From positions 1 to 15,565 of the forward strand of contig CAMWWF010000027.1 of the NCBI GenBank assembly GCA_947177885.1: a stretch of 15,565 nt of DNA. The letters run 5' to 3'. Shown one piece after another: positions 1 through 7,520 of the stretch. Source of the stretch: an uncultured Lachnospiraceae bacterium. GTDB lineage: Bacteria; Bacillota_A; Clostridia; Lachnospirales; Lachnospiraceae. The notes below the pieces were generated by a model, which was given only the letters and a program-made list of their open reading frames with translations, was not told the DNA's origin and did not search any database. Each line of letters starts with the position of its first letter. The first letter of the stretch is position 1. Both the position numbers and the translations under genes were made by a program.

Positions 1-132
1 AAGGCGGTCAGGGGCCGAATGGCCATCCATGCCATGATCGTCTTGTGATCATGGCGTAAAAAAGTCCATATTCAAGGCGGTCAGGGGCCGAATGGCCATC
101 CATGCCATGATCGTCTTGTGATCATGGCATAA
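1..132. repeat. Two tandem copies of a 59 bp hairpin repeat
   Basis: Bases 1-59 and 74-132 are the same with one difference (g56 versus a129). They are separated by 14 AT-rich bases, giving a period of 73 bp. Each copy contains the inverted repeat GCCATGATC-7 nt-GATCATGGC. In copy 2 the stem grows to 11 bp (ATGCCATGATC/GATCATGGCAT); in copy 1 the same two extra pairs would be a U-G wobble and an A-U pair. No T-run follows on either strand, so it does not look like a terminator. The window opens exactly at the start of a copy, so more copies may lie upstream and may have broken the assembly. It could be a REP-like dispersed element. Confidence 0.85.
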
Positions 133-168
133 GGAAAACGATCGCCGGGCGGCGGAATGAGAGGGTAT

Positions 169-753
169 ATGGGCGAAAAATCGATACAGAAGAGACGATA
201 TATATTGGAGACTGCCAGAAGAGTGTTCATGGAAAAAGGCTTTAAGCGGGTTACCATGAAAGATATTGTGGAGGCATGTGATATCAGTCGCGGGGGCCTG
301 TACCTTTATTTCGACAGTACGAGCCATATTTTTCTGGAGGTGCTGAAGCTGGAGAGAGAGGAGACGGATGATGTGTTTTCCGACAGTATTACGGAGGACG
401 CCACAGCTGCGGATATTTTGATCCTGTTTTTGCAGGAACAGAAGAAGGAACTGCTCCGGAAGGAAGATACCCTGACGCAGGCGATCTATGAATTCTATTT
501 TGATAATCAGCCTGGCAGAAAGGATAATGTATTGCGGAAGCAGTTTGATTCCGCAGTGAAGATCATAGAGAAGCTGATAGAAGCAGGGGCGGACAGCGGG
601 GAGTTCTACTGTGAGGACTGCGAGGGAACGGCCCGGAATATCATGTTTGTGCTGGAGGGCCTGAAGATATCTGCCCAGACCATCGGCATTACGGCGGACA
701 CTGTGGACAGGGAGATATCTTACATATTGAAGTCACTTGGTTCGGAGATCTGA
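169..753 (+). CDS. TetR/AcrR-family transcriptional regulator
   Basis: This is a DNA-binding repressor of the TetR type, about 194 residues, the usual length for the family. Counting from the alternative ATG at 157, the helix-turn-helix runs from about residue 32 to 52 (VTMKDIVEACDISRGGLYLYF). It carries the typical GGLYLYF end of the recognition helix, preceded by the ARRVFMEKGF helix. The rest is an all-helical ligand and dimer domain with no recognisable ligand signature. I chose the ATG at 169 because GAGAGGG lies just before it, whereas the ATG at 157 has only a G-rich stretch. The spacing is short, so 157 remains possible. It lies 57 bp ahead of purL on the same strand, with no terminator between. 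The target is unknown; self-regulation is usual in this family, but I see no clear operator except possibly the repeat hairpins just upstream. Confidence 0.88.
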   Translation: MGEKSIQKRRYILETARRVFMEKGFKRVTMKDIVEACDISRGGLYLYFDSTSHIFLEVLKLEREETDDVFSDSITEDATAADILILFLQEQKKELLRKEDTLTQAIYEFYFDNQPGRKDNVLRKQFDSAVKIIEKLIEAGADSGEFYCEDCEGTARNIMFVLEGLKISAQTIGITADTVDREISYILKSLGSEI

Positions 754-799
754 TAAAGATAACATTTTTCCGGAACGGAATATAAACTGATTAGCGCTT

Positions 800-806
800 G
801 GAGGAG
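800..806 (+). promoter_or_regulatory. Ribosome binding site of purL
   Basis: GGAGGAG sits 4 bases before the ATG at 811 and fixes the purL start. The 57 bp gap after the TetR gene shows no convincing promoter and no purine riboswitch fold. Confidence 0.75.
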
Positions 807-810
807 CAGA

Positions 811-3800
811 ATGGGAAACGTAAGACGTATCTATGTGGAAAAGAAGGAGCCTTTTGCGGTAAAGGCGAAGGAACTGCATGAGGAGCTGAAGAACTACCTC
901 GGGATCAATGTGGAAGGAGTAAGGGTATTCATCCGCTATGATGTGGAAAATATTTCCGACGAAATATTTTCCAGGGCGTGCAGGACTGTTTTTTCCGAGC
1001 CTCCCGTGGATGATCTTTATGAGGAGAGAATTGAGATACCGGAGGACGGGAGGGTATTCTCCGTGGAATTCCTGCCCGGGCAGTTTGACCAGAGAGCGGA
1101 TTCCGCCGTGCAGTGCATACAGTTCTTAAAGGAATCGGAGGAGCCTGTGATCCGGACGGCGGTCACTTATATGATCCTGGGTGATATCACGGAGGAGGAA
1201 TTTGACCGGATCAGGGCGTATTGCATCAATCCTGTGGATTCCAGAGAGACGGGGATGGAGAAACCGGACACTCTGATGACGGCTTTCGACGATCCCGCTG
1301 ACGTCAGGATCCTGGACGGTTTTGCGGAGATGGGTGAGGCGGAGCTTTTAAAACTTTATGACTCTCTCTCCCTGGCGATGACTTTTAAGGACTTTTTACA
1401 TATTCAGAGGTATTTCAGGGAGGACGAGAAACGAGATCCGTCCATGACGGAGATTCGTGTGCTGGATACCTACTGGTCTGATCACTGCCGTCACACCACC
1501 TTTTCCACGGAGCTGACAGAGGTAGAGTTCGGAGAGGGCTATTATCGTTCGCCCATAGAGACCACCTATCAGAGCTATCTGGATACCAGAGAAGAGATCT
1601 TTGCAGGCAGAGAGGATAAGTTCGTCTGTCTGATGGATCTGGCCCTGATGGCCATGAGGAAGCTGAAGAAGGACGGAAAGCTGGAGGACATGGAGGAATC
1701 CGATGAGATCAATGCCTGTTCCGTGGTGGTGCCGGTGGAGATGGATTATGGCGACCACAGAGAGACGGAAGAGTGGCTGGTATTTTTCAAGAATGAGACC
1801 CATAACCATCCCACGGAGATAGAGCCCTTCGGCGGCGCGGCCACCTGTCTGGGCGGCGCCATCCGGGATCCCCTTTCCGGAAGAGGTTATGTGTATCAGG
1901 CCATGCGTGTCACCGGAGCGGCAGACCCTACTGTTCCCGTGGCTGATACCTTAAAGGGGAAGCTTTCCCAGAAGAAGCTGGTGCGCGGCGCGGCAAGCGG
2001 TTATTCCTCCTACGGGAACCAGATCGGTCTCGCCACCGGTTTTGTGAAGGAAATCTATCATCCCGATTATGTGGCTAAGAGGATGGAGATCGGCGCCGTC
2101 ATGGGGGCTGCTCCCAGAAAGAATGTGATCCGGGAGACCTCTGATCCGGGAGATGTGATCATCCTGCTGGGCGGCCGTACCGGACGCGACGGCTGCGGCG
2201 GTGCAACCGGTTCCTCCAAAGTGCATACCGAGCAGTCCATTGAGACCTGCGGCGCGGAGGTACAGAAGGGTAATGCTCCCACGGAACGGAAGATCCAGAG
2301 ACTGTTCCGCCGGGAGGAAGTGAGCCGCATGATCAAGAAGTGCAACGATTTCGGCGCAGGCGGGGTGTCCGTGGCCATCGGTGAACTGGCGGATGGCCTG
2401 ACCGTGGATCTGGACAAAGTGCCTAAGAAGTATGCCGGTCTGGACGGCACGGAACTGGCGATCTCCGAGTCCCAGGAACGTATGGCGGTGGTAGTGGACC
2501 CGAAAGATGTGGAGAAATTTCTGGGATATGCCGCAGAGGAGAATCTGGAGGCGGTGGCCGTGGCCGTAGTGACGGAAGATCCCCGTTTGGTCCTGAACTG
2601 GAGGGGCAGGACTATTGTAAACCTGAAGAGAGCCTTTCTGGATACCAACGGCGCCCATCAGGAGACTGCCGTAAAGGTGGACATTCCGGATGAGAAGGAC
2701 AATTATTTCGACCGGTATGCAGTACCTGCCGCAGGTGAGAAGCTGGAGGCAGGAAAGATAAAGGAGGCGTGGCTGACACTGCTGAACGATCTGAATGTGT
2801 GTTCTCAGAAGGGACTGGTGGAGATGTTTGACGCCTCCATCGGCGCGGGAAGCGTGCTCATGCCTTACGGCGGAAAGTATCAGCTGACCGAGACGCAGAC
2901 CATGGTGGCAAAGCTGCCCGTGCTCCGGGGCAAAACGGATACCGTGACTATGATGAGCTATGGCTTTGACCCGTATCTGTCCTCCTGGAGCCCTTATCAC
3001 GGAGCGGTTTATGCGGTGACGGAGTCCATGGCAAAGATCGTGGCTTGCGGTGGGGATTTCGAGAAGATACGTTTTACATTCCAGGAGTATTTCCGCAGAA
3101 TGAGCGGCGATCCCGGCCGCTGGAGCCAGCCTTTCGCAGCGCTGCTGGGCGCCTATGATGCCCAGATGGGCTTCGGTCTTCCCTCCATCGGCGGCAAGGA
3201 CAGCATGTCCGGAACCTTTAACGATATAGATGTTCCTCCCACACTGGTCTCCTTTGCGGTGGATATCGCGAAGCAGGGGGATATCATCACACCGGAGCTG
3301 AAAAAGGCAGGGAATAAGCTGGTACGCTTTAAGATAGAGAAGGACGACTTTGACATTCCCATGTATGAGGATGTGGCGGAACTGTACCGTTTTGTCAGCT
3401 ATCTGATCCGGGAGCGGATAGTGGTTTCCGCCTATGCTCCGGATGCAAAGGGCGCGGCAGCGGCATTGTCCAAGATGGCATTCGGCAATAAGCTGGGTGT
3501 AGAGATCGAGGCTGGAGTCTCCGTGGATACGCTTTTTGAAAATGCGCTGGGAGATATCCTGGTGGAGGTGATTCCGGAGAAGCTTTCTGTGCTGACGGCT
3601 TCCGAACATAATGTGAAGGTGATCGGTACGGTGACGGAGGAGCCGGTGTTTGTGTGCGGAGACGTGAGGATCACCATGGAGGAGGCGCTTGCTTCCTGGA
3701 CTTCCAGACTGGAGAGGGTATTCCCCACAAAGGCAGTGAAGGAAACTGTACCCGTGGAGAGCAGACTGTATCAGGCTGACAGCATTTATGTATGTAAGAA

Positions 3801-4608
3801 TAAGGTGGCGAAGCCCACGGTATTTATTCCCGTATTCCCCGGAACCAACTGTGAGTATGACAGTGCGAAGGCTTTCGAGCGTGCGGGAGCCGATGTGGTG
3901 ACCAGGGTGTTCCGCAATCAGAACGAGGAAGATATCAGGGCTTCCGTGGAGGAGTTTGAGAAAACCATCGGACAGGCGCAGATCATCATGTTCCCCGGAG
4001 GCTTCTCGGCAGGCGATGAGCCCGACGGAAGCGCGAAATTCTTTGCCACCGCTTTCCAGAATGAGAAGCTGAAGGAAGCGGTGATGAAGCTGCTGCAAGA
4101 GAGGGATGGTCTGGCACTGGGTATCTGTAACGGATTCCAGGCGCTGATCAAGCTGGGGCTGGTGCCTCTTGGGGAGATATGGGGACAGAAGGAAAATTCC
4201 CCCACACTGACCTTCAACACGATCAACAGACATATCTCCAAGATGGTTTATACGAAGGTGGTTTCCAATAAATCGCCCTGGCTTCAGGAGGCCGGGCTGG
4301 GAAAGGTTTACTGCAATCCCGCTTCCCACGGGGAGGGGCGCTTTGTGGCGCCGAAGGAATGGCTGGATAAGCTGTTTGCAAACGGTCAGGTGGCTACCCA
4401 GTACTGTGATCAGGATGGGAATACCTCCATGGACGAGGAGTACAATATCAACGGTTCCTACTGTGCCATCGAGGGCATCACTTCTCCCGACGGACGCTGT
4501 CTGGGGAAGATGGCGCATTCCGAGAGACGGGATACGGCAGTTGCCATGAATATATATGGGGAGCAGGATATCAGGATCTTTGAATCCGGTGTGGCATACT
4601 TTCAGTAA
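811..4608 (+). CDS. purL: Phosphoribosylformylglycinamidine synthase (single-chain)
   Basis: This enzyme makes FGAM from FGAR, ATP and glutamine, the fourth step of purine synthesis, in the cytoplasm. At 1265 residues it is the large form that fuses PurS-like, PurL and PurQ parts, similar in size to the enterobacterial enzyme. The N-terminal PurS-like part is about 1-150. The linker holds the SDHCRHTTF signature at 223-231. The first AIRS-type half contains THNHPTEIEPFGG (330-342) and DFGAGGVS (513-520). The second half contains SIGGKDSMSG (792-801). The glutamine amidotransferase domain starts near 1000 with FPGTNCEYD. Its triad appears intact: Cys1106 in LGICNGFQ, and His1236 and Glu1238 in MAHSERR. 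No other pur genes are adjacent. No purine regulatory box or riboswitch is visible upstream. Confidence 0.97.
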   Translation: MGNVRRIYVEKKEPFAVKAKELHEELKNYLGINVEGVRVFIRYDVENISDEIFSRACRTVFSEPPVDDLYEERIEIPEDGRVFSVEFLPGQFDQRADSAVQCIQFLKESEEPVIRTAVTYMILGDITEEEFDRIRAYCINPVDSRETGMEKPDTLMTAFDDPADVRILDGFAEMGEAELLKLYDSLSLAMTFKDFLHIQRYFREDEKRDPSMTEIRVLDTYWSDHCRHTTFSTELTEVEFGEGYYRSPIETTYQSYLDTREEIFAGREDKFVCLMDLALMAMRKLKKDGKLEDMEESDEINACSVVVPVEMDYGDHRETEEWLVFFKNETHNHPTEIEPFGGAATCLGGAIRDPLSGRGYVYQAMRVTGAADPTVPVADTLKGKLSQKKLVRGAASGYSSYGNQIGLATGFVKEIYHPDYVAKRMEIGAVMGAAPRKNVIRETSDPGDVIILLGGRTGRDGCGGATGSSKVHTEQSIETCGAEVQKGNAPTERKIQRLFRREEVSRMIKKCNDFGAGGVSVAIGELADGLTVDLDKVPKKYAGLDGTELAISESQERMAVVVDPKDVEKFLGYAAEENLEAVAVAVVTEDPRLVLNWRGRTIVNLKRAFLDTNGAHQETAVKVDIPDEKDNYFDRYAVPAAGEKLEAGKIKEAWLTLLNDLNVCSQKGLVEMFDASIGAGSVLMPYGGKYQLTETQTMVAKLPVLRGKTDTVTMMSYGFDPYLSSWSPYHGAVYAVTESMAKIVACGGDFEKIRFTFQEYFRRMSGDPGRWSQPFAALLGAYDAQMGFGLPSIGGKDSMSGTFNDIDVPPTLVSFAVDIAKQGDIITPELKKAGNKLVRFKIEKDDFDIPMYEDVAELYRFVSYLIRERIVVSAYAPDAKGAAAALSKMAFGNKLGVEIEAGVSVDTLFENALGDILVEVIPEKLSVLTASEHNVKVIGTVTEEPVFVCGDVRITMEEALASWTSRLERVFPTKAVKETVPVESRLYQADSIYVCKNKVAKPTVFIPVFPGTNCEYDSAKAFERAGADVVTRVFRNQNEEDIRASVEEFEKTIGQAQIIMFPGGFSAGDEPDGSAKFFATAFQNEKLKEAVMKLLQERDGLALGICNGFQALIKLGLVPLGEIWGQKENSPTLTFNTINRHISKMVYTKVVSNKSPWLQEAGLGKVYCNPASHGEGRFVAPKEWLDKLFANGQVATQYCDQDGNTSMDEEYNINGSYCAIEGITSPDGRCLGKMAHSERRDTAVAMNIYGEQDIRIFESGVAYFQ

Positions 4609-4610
4609 AG

Positions 4611-4628
4611 TTAAGGAAGGATCCTTAA
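4611..4628 (+). terminator. Weak hairpin after purL
   Basis: TTAAGGA-AGGA-TCCTTAA forms a perfect 7 bp stem two bases after the purL stop. What follows is A-rich and not a T-run, so it may only weaken transcription or protect the 3' end. Confidence 0.35.
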
Positions 4629-4698
4629 GTATAAAAGTTAATAAAACAGCATCCGCCCGACCGATGCAGTGTGCCGGGAAGCACGGGAGCATTCACGG

Positions 4699-4793
4699 AT
4701 GCAGGCGGCCGGGAATGATTCTGCCGGGAAAGGTGCCGGTGGGGCGGATGCGGATCAGATTACTGCAGGCAGTAATGGAATAAGAAAGGGGAG
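4699..4793 (+). other. Low-complexity tract with Gly/Ala/Asp coding pattern ahead of the EAL/HDOD gene
   Basis: The 190 bp between purL and the next gene is not random. Read from 4699, one frame gives a Gly/Ala/Asp/Asn-rich peptide that ends in TAGSNGIRKG. This frame is not the frame of the gene starting at 4799, and I see no ribosome site for it, so I do not call a gene. The last 23 bases (4771-4793) nearly match those before carB, where the encoded end is NGSNGIRKE. Confidence 0.5.
4771..4793 (+). repeat. Shared ribosome-binding leader, copy 1
   Basis: AGTAATGGAATAAGAAAGGG followed by GAG. It matches copy 2 at 7491-7513 at 21 of 23 positions. The last part, AAAGGGGAG, is the ribosome binding site for the ATG at 4799. 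The identity extends some 14 bases further upstream than a ribosome site needs. Confidence 0.75.
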
Positions 4794-4798
4794 TTATT

Positions 4799-6031
4799 AT
4801 GTTATTAGCTTTGATACCACTTTTTGACGAGAATATGGCTGTTCGGGCATACTCTATTTTCGTGCAGAGGGATAATTTCTTTCTGGATCCCATGATGCAG
4901 GGAACCCGACAAAATGATGGAGCCGCTGCTGTTTACGGATTGGAAATGATTGAAAAGATGGGAATGGAAAGTATTTCCGAGGACAGTGAAATATTTGTTT
5001 CTCTGAGTAATATTTCCATTTTTTCTGACGTGGAGAGCCAGTGCAGCGCTCCCCATGAGCGTATTGTATTTCTGATTGATAATACGATCCCGCCGGTGGA
5101 AGTGTATGTGAAGCGTCTGCAGGAATTGAAGAATAAGGGGTATAAACTGGCGATCCGCAAGCTTGCCGTAGCTGATTTTGAGAATTACAGTGAAGTGTTC
5201 AAGCTGATGGATTATGTGCTTCTGAACAATCGAAAGATTGCTATCGATAAGGCGAAGATTTATTTTGGAAAGCTTTATCCCAATATCAGGCTGGTTGCCG
5301 GCGGTATCAGTGACATGGAAACCTTTGAAAAGTTAAAGGCTGTGGGCGGATATCAGCTGTACGAGGGTGAGTTTTATCGTGTACCCGTGACAAAGGGGAA
5401 CACAGAGATCACTCCTTTGAAAGTAAACTATATTGCACTGATGAATTCGGTCAACAGCGAGAACTTTGACCTGGCTGATGCGGCAGACATTATCGGACGG
5501 GATCCCGCGCTGACGATTTCCCTGCTGCAGATGGTAAACCGTATGACCGTTAATTCCGGTATCACTACGATCCGTCACGCGGCGGCAATGCTGGGGCAGA
5601 AGGAACTGAGAAAGTGGATCAACACGGCGGTCGTCAAGGAAATGTATGCTGACAAACCCAGTGAAATCACCAGACTTTCCCTGCTGCGTGCAAAGTTTGC
5701 GGAGTATCTGGCGGAGCCCTTTCAGATGCTGATGAAGCAGGAGGAATTGTTCCTGATGGGATTGGTGTCCGTGCTGGATGTCATTCTGGAGAAGCCCATG
5801 GAAGAGGCGTTGGAAAAAGTAAAGATGACGGAAGAGGTCAGCCGTGCGCTGATCGAGGGTGAGGGGCCTTTGGCCAATATAATGGAACTGATCAGACAGT
5901 ATGAGAATGCGAACTGGCAGGAGGTTACGCGCCTGCTGTTGCTTGCAAATATAGAAGTTTCCACGGTCAATGCCCTTTATATGAAATCCCTGCACTGGTA
6001 TAAGCAGCTGATGTACGGCAGGGAAGAATAG
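4799..6031 (+). CDS. Degenerate EAL plus HDOD domain signalling protein
   Basis: This 410-residue protein has the two-part plan of the YuxH type: an EAL-like domain (about 1-195) followed by an HDOD domain (about 205-390). EAL domains normally degrade cyclic di-GMP. Here the EAL glutamate motif is absent: the first strand reads VRAYSIFVQRDNF where relatives have YELL. The usual acidic DDFG segment is replaced by LAIRKLAVADF, so catalysis is unlikely. The HDOD part has the conserved GRDPAL at 233-238 and a long helical tail. HDOD domains resemble HD phosphohydrolases without the metal ligands and act as regulatory or binding modules. The start has a good ribosome site (AAAGGGGAG, 5 bases before ATG). 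A strong terminator follows. Its partner and signal are unknown. No other cyclic di-GMP gene is nearby. Confidence 0.88.
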   Translation: MLLALIPLFDENMAVRAYSIFVQRDNFFLDPMMQGTRQNDGAAAVYGLEMIEKMGMESISEDSEIFVSLSNISIFSDVESQCSAPHERIVFLIDNTIPPVEVYVKRLQELKNKGYKLAIRKLAVADFENYSEVFKLMDYVLLNNRKIAIDKAKIYFGKLYPNIRLVAGGISDMETFEKLKAVGGYQLYEGEFYRVPVTKGNTEITPLKVNYIALMNSVNSENFDLADAADIIGRDPALTISLLQMVNRMTVNSGITTIRHAAAMLGQKELRKWINTAVVKEMYADKPSEITRLSLLRAKFAEYLAEPFQMLMKQEELFLMGLVSVLDVILEKPMEEALEKVKMTEEVSRALIEGEGPLANIMELIRQYENANWQEVTRLLLLANIEVSTVNALYMKSLHWYKQLMYGREE

Positions 6032-6056
6032 TTATAGAATATGTAAAATTAAGGAT

Positions 6057-6095
6057 GAAATAGACGGGGTTTCATATTGCCCGTCTATTTCTTTT
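6057..6095 (+). terminator. Strong intrinsic terminator after the EAL/HDOD gene
   Basis: GAAATAGACGGG (6057-6068) pairs perfectly over 12 bp with CCCGTCTATTTC (6080-6091) across an 11-base loop, followed by TTTTG. It separates the upstream genes from carAB. Confidence 0.92.
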
Positions 6096-6105
6096 GTGGT
6101 ACAAT
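6077..6105 (+). promoter_or_regulatory. Candidate carAB promoter P1, overlapping the terminator
   Basis: TTGCCC (6077-6082), a 17 bp spacer, then an extended -10 TGG-TACAAT (6097-6105). The predicted start is near 6112, giving a leader of about 150 bases before carA. The -35 box lies inside the terminator hairpin. This is a consensus match by eye only. Confidence 0.6.
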
Positions 6106-6135
6106 GGGACGAAAAGTGTTTGGAAAGCAAAATAT

Positions 6136-6189
6136 ACTCACGAGCGATGAAATTTACCGCAATGTCCCCGGAACCTTTCGCTCATGAGT
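6136..6189 (+). promoter_or_regulatory. Long imperfect hairpin in the carA leader
   Basis: ACTCA-c-GAGCGA (6136-6147) pairs with TCGCTC-a-TGAGT (6178-6189), with one mismatch. The stem can extend inward by 2-3 A-T pairs past a two-base bulge (TG at 6148-6149). The loop is about 23 bases. No T-run follows, so it is not itself a terminator. It lies within RNA made from P1 and could be part of a regulatory leader. I do not recognise a PyrR-binding consensus in it. Confidence 0.5.
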
Positions 6190-6192
6190 CGG

Positions 6193-6244
6193 GTCACTTG
6201 GTAAGTTTTAGTGATTGTCAGTATAATTTGCCGCAAGTGACAAT
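6193..6244 (+). promoter_or_regulatory. Candidate promoter P2 flanked by 8 bp inverted repeats; alternative RNA folds
   Basis: A perfect -10 TATAAT (6222-6227) has TTGGTA (6198-6203) 18 bp upstream, so a start near 6234 is predicted. GTCACTTG (6193-6200) and CAAGTGAC (6234-6241) are exact inverted copies flanking this promoter, with centres 41 bp apart, close to four helical turns. In RNA from P1 the right copy could instead be consumed by ATTGTCA (6214-6220) pairing with TGACAAT (6238-6244), so two hairpins exclude each other just before the ribosome site. It may act as a paired operator or as a leader switch; the sequence alone does not decide. Confidence 0.45.
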
Positions 6245-6261
6245 TGAATGGAGGAGAGAAG

Positions 6262-7458
6262 ATGAAGGCGTTTTTGATTTTGGAAGACGGCACCGTGTTT
6301 GAAGGAACGCACATCGGCGCCGACAAAGAGATGATCAGTGAGATCGTATTTAATACTTCCATGGCGGGGTATCTTGAAGTATTGACTGACCCTTCTTATG
6401 CGGGGCAGGCAGTGTGTATGACTTACCCCCTGATCGGTAACTATGGTATCTGTCGAGATGATATGGAATCTTTTAAAGCCTGGCCTGACGGCTTCATTGT
6501 AAGGGAGCTCTCCCGCATTCCCAGTAATTTTCGAAATGATTGTTCCATCCAACAGTTTCTGGAAGAAAATGATGTACCCGGAATTGCCGGTATAGATACC
6601 AGGGCTTTGGTGAAGATCCTTCGCGAGAAGGGAACCATGAACGGTATGATCACTACCGATGCCGACTATAAGTTTGACGAGATACAGCCCAGGTTGAAAG
6701 CATATACTACCGGCAGGGTGGTGGAAAAGGTCTCCTGCAAGGAGAAATATTCGCTGCAGGCTGTCACAGAGCTGTCGCAGAACGGTCCTCTGTCCGGCTT
6801 TGCGCGTTTTGACAGGGCGGCGTATGAGAGAGGGGAAAGGGAGCCCAGACCGGCTCTGGTGAAGGAACTGACCGGCGCCGGCTTAAAGGTGGCGTTGATG
6901 GATTTCGGGGCCAAGAATAATATCGCCCATTCCCTGGCATCCAGAGGGTGTGAGGTGACGGTCTATCCTGCCCTGACGTCCGCGGAGGAGATCATTGCCG
7001 CGAAGCCTGACGGCATTATGCTCAGCAACGGGCCGGGAGATCCCAAGGAGTGCACAACCATTATTGAAGAGCTTAAGAAATTATACCGCACGGATATACC
7101 GATTTTCGCGATCTGTCTGGGGCATCAGCTGATGGCCCTTGCCAACGGCGCTGACACATATAAGATGAAATATGGCCACAGGGGCGGAAATCACCCTGTA
7201 AAGGACCTGGAGACGGGAAGGGTATACATTTCCTCTCAGAATCACGGCTATGTGGTAGATACGGACAGACTGGATCCTGCGGTTGCCGTTCCCGCCTTCG
7301 TCAATGTCAACGATGGCACGAACGAAGGACTTACCTATACCGGAAAAGATATTTTTACAGTACAGTTTCATCCCGAGGCGTGCTGCGGCCCCCAGGATTC
7401 CGGGTATCTGTTCGACAGATTTACAGGGCTTATGAGGAAACGTGGCGGGAAGCTGTAG
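6262..7458 (+). CDS. carA: Carbamoyl-phosphate synthase small (glutaminase) subunit
   Basis: This subunit splits glutamine and passes ammonia to CarB, starting pyrimidine and arginine synthesis. At 398 residues it is of normal length. The N-terminal domain begins KAFLILEDGTVFEGTHIG and contains the family stretch VFNTSMAGYLEVLTDPSY. The C-terminal class I amidotransferase domain has the nucleophile Cys285 in AICLGHQL and the pair His370/Glu372 in QFHPEA, so it should be active. The frame can be read from a TTG at 6244, but the ATG at 6262 is preferred because GGAGGAG (6250-6256) sits 5 bases before it and the MKAFLILEDG beginning fits the family. It lies 62 bp before carB with no terminator between, so the two should form one operon. 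Confidence 0.97.
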   Translation: MKAFLILEDGTVFEGTHIGADKEMISEIVFNTSMAGYLEVLTDPSYAGQAVCMTYPLIGNYGICRDDMESFKAWPDGFIVRELSRIPSNFRNDCSIQQFLEENDVPGIAGIDTRALVKILREKGTMNGMITTDADYKFDEIQPRLKAYTTGRVVEKVSCKEKYSLQAVTELSQNGPLSGFARFDRAAYERGEREPRPALVKELTGAGLKVALMDFGAKNNIAHSLASRGCEVTVYPALTSAEEIIAAKPDGIMLSNGPGDPKECTTIIEELKKLYRTDIPIFAICLGHQLMALANGADTYKMKYGHRGGNHPVKDLETGRVYISSQNHGYVVDTDRLDPAVAVPAFVNVNDGTNEGLTYTGKDIFTVQFHPEACCGPQDSGYLFDRFTGLMRKRGGKL

Positions 7459-7490
7459 GGGCGGGAGAGATTGCCGCAAATGGAAATGGA

Positions 7491-7513
7491 AGCAATGGAA
7501 TAAGAAAGGAGAG
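7491..7513 (+). repeat. Shared ribosome-binding leader, copy 2
   Basis: AGCAATGGAATAAGAAAGGA followed by GAG, matching 4771-4793 except for two substitutions. It supplies the ribosome binding site AAAGGAGAG of carB. It ends a low-complexity stretch (7449-7520) that stays open in the carB frame and would read GAGEIAANGNGSNGIRKE. Confidence 0.75.
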
Positions 7514-7520
7514 AATTACA

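Noticed and set aside
1..132. CRISPR array
   Set aside because: There are only two copies, the repeat (59 bp) is too long, the spacer is 14 bp, and no cas genes are present.
1951..4692. Long 913-codon open frame antisense to purL
   Set aside because: It lies fully opposite a conserved enzyme, has a His/Leu/Arg/Gly-rich composition typical of a shadow frame, and shows no recognisable domain.
6244..6261. TTG start giving CarA six extra residues
   Set aside because: The six extra codons cover the GGAGGAG ribosome site itself. The ATG at 6262 fits both spacing and family start.
7380..7520. carB starting inside carA
   Set aside because: It would add 47 non-conserved residues and overlap the amidotransferase end of carA. 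The ATG at 7521 has a good ribosome site and a conserved beginning.
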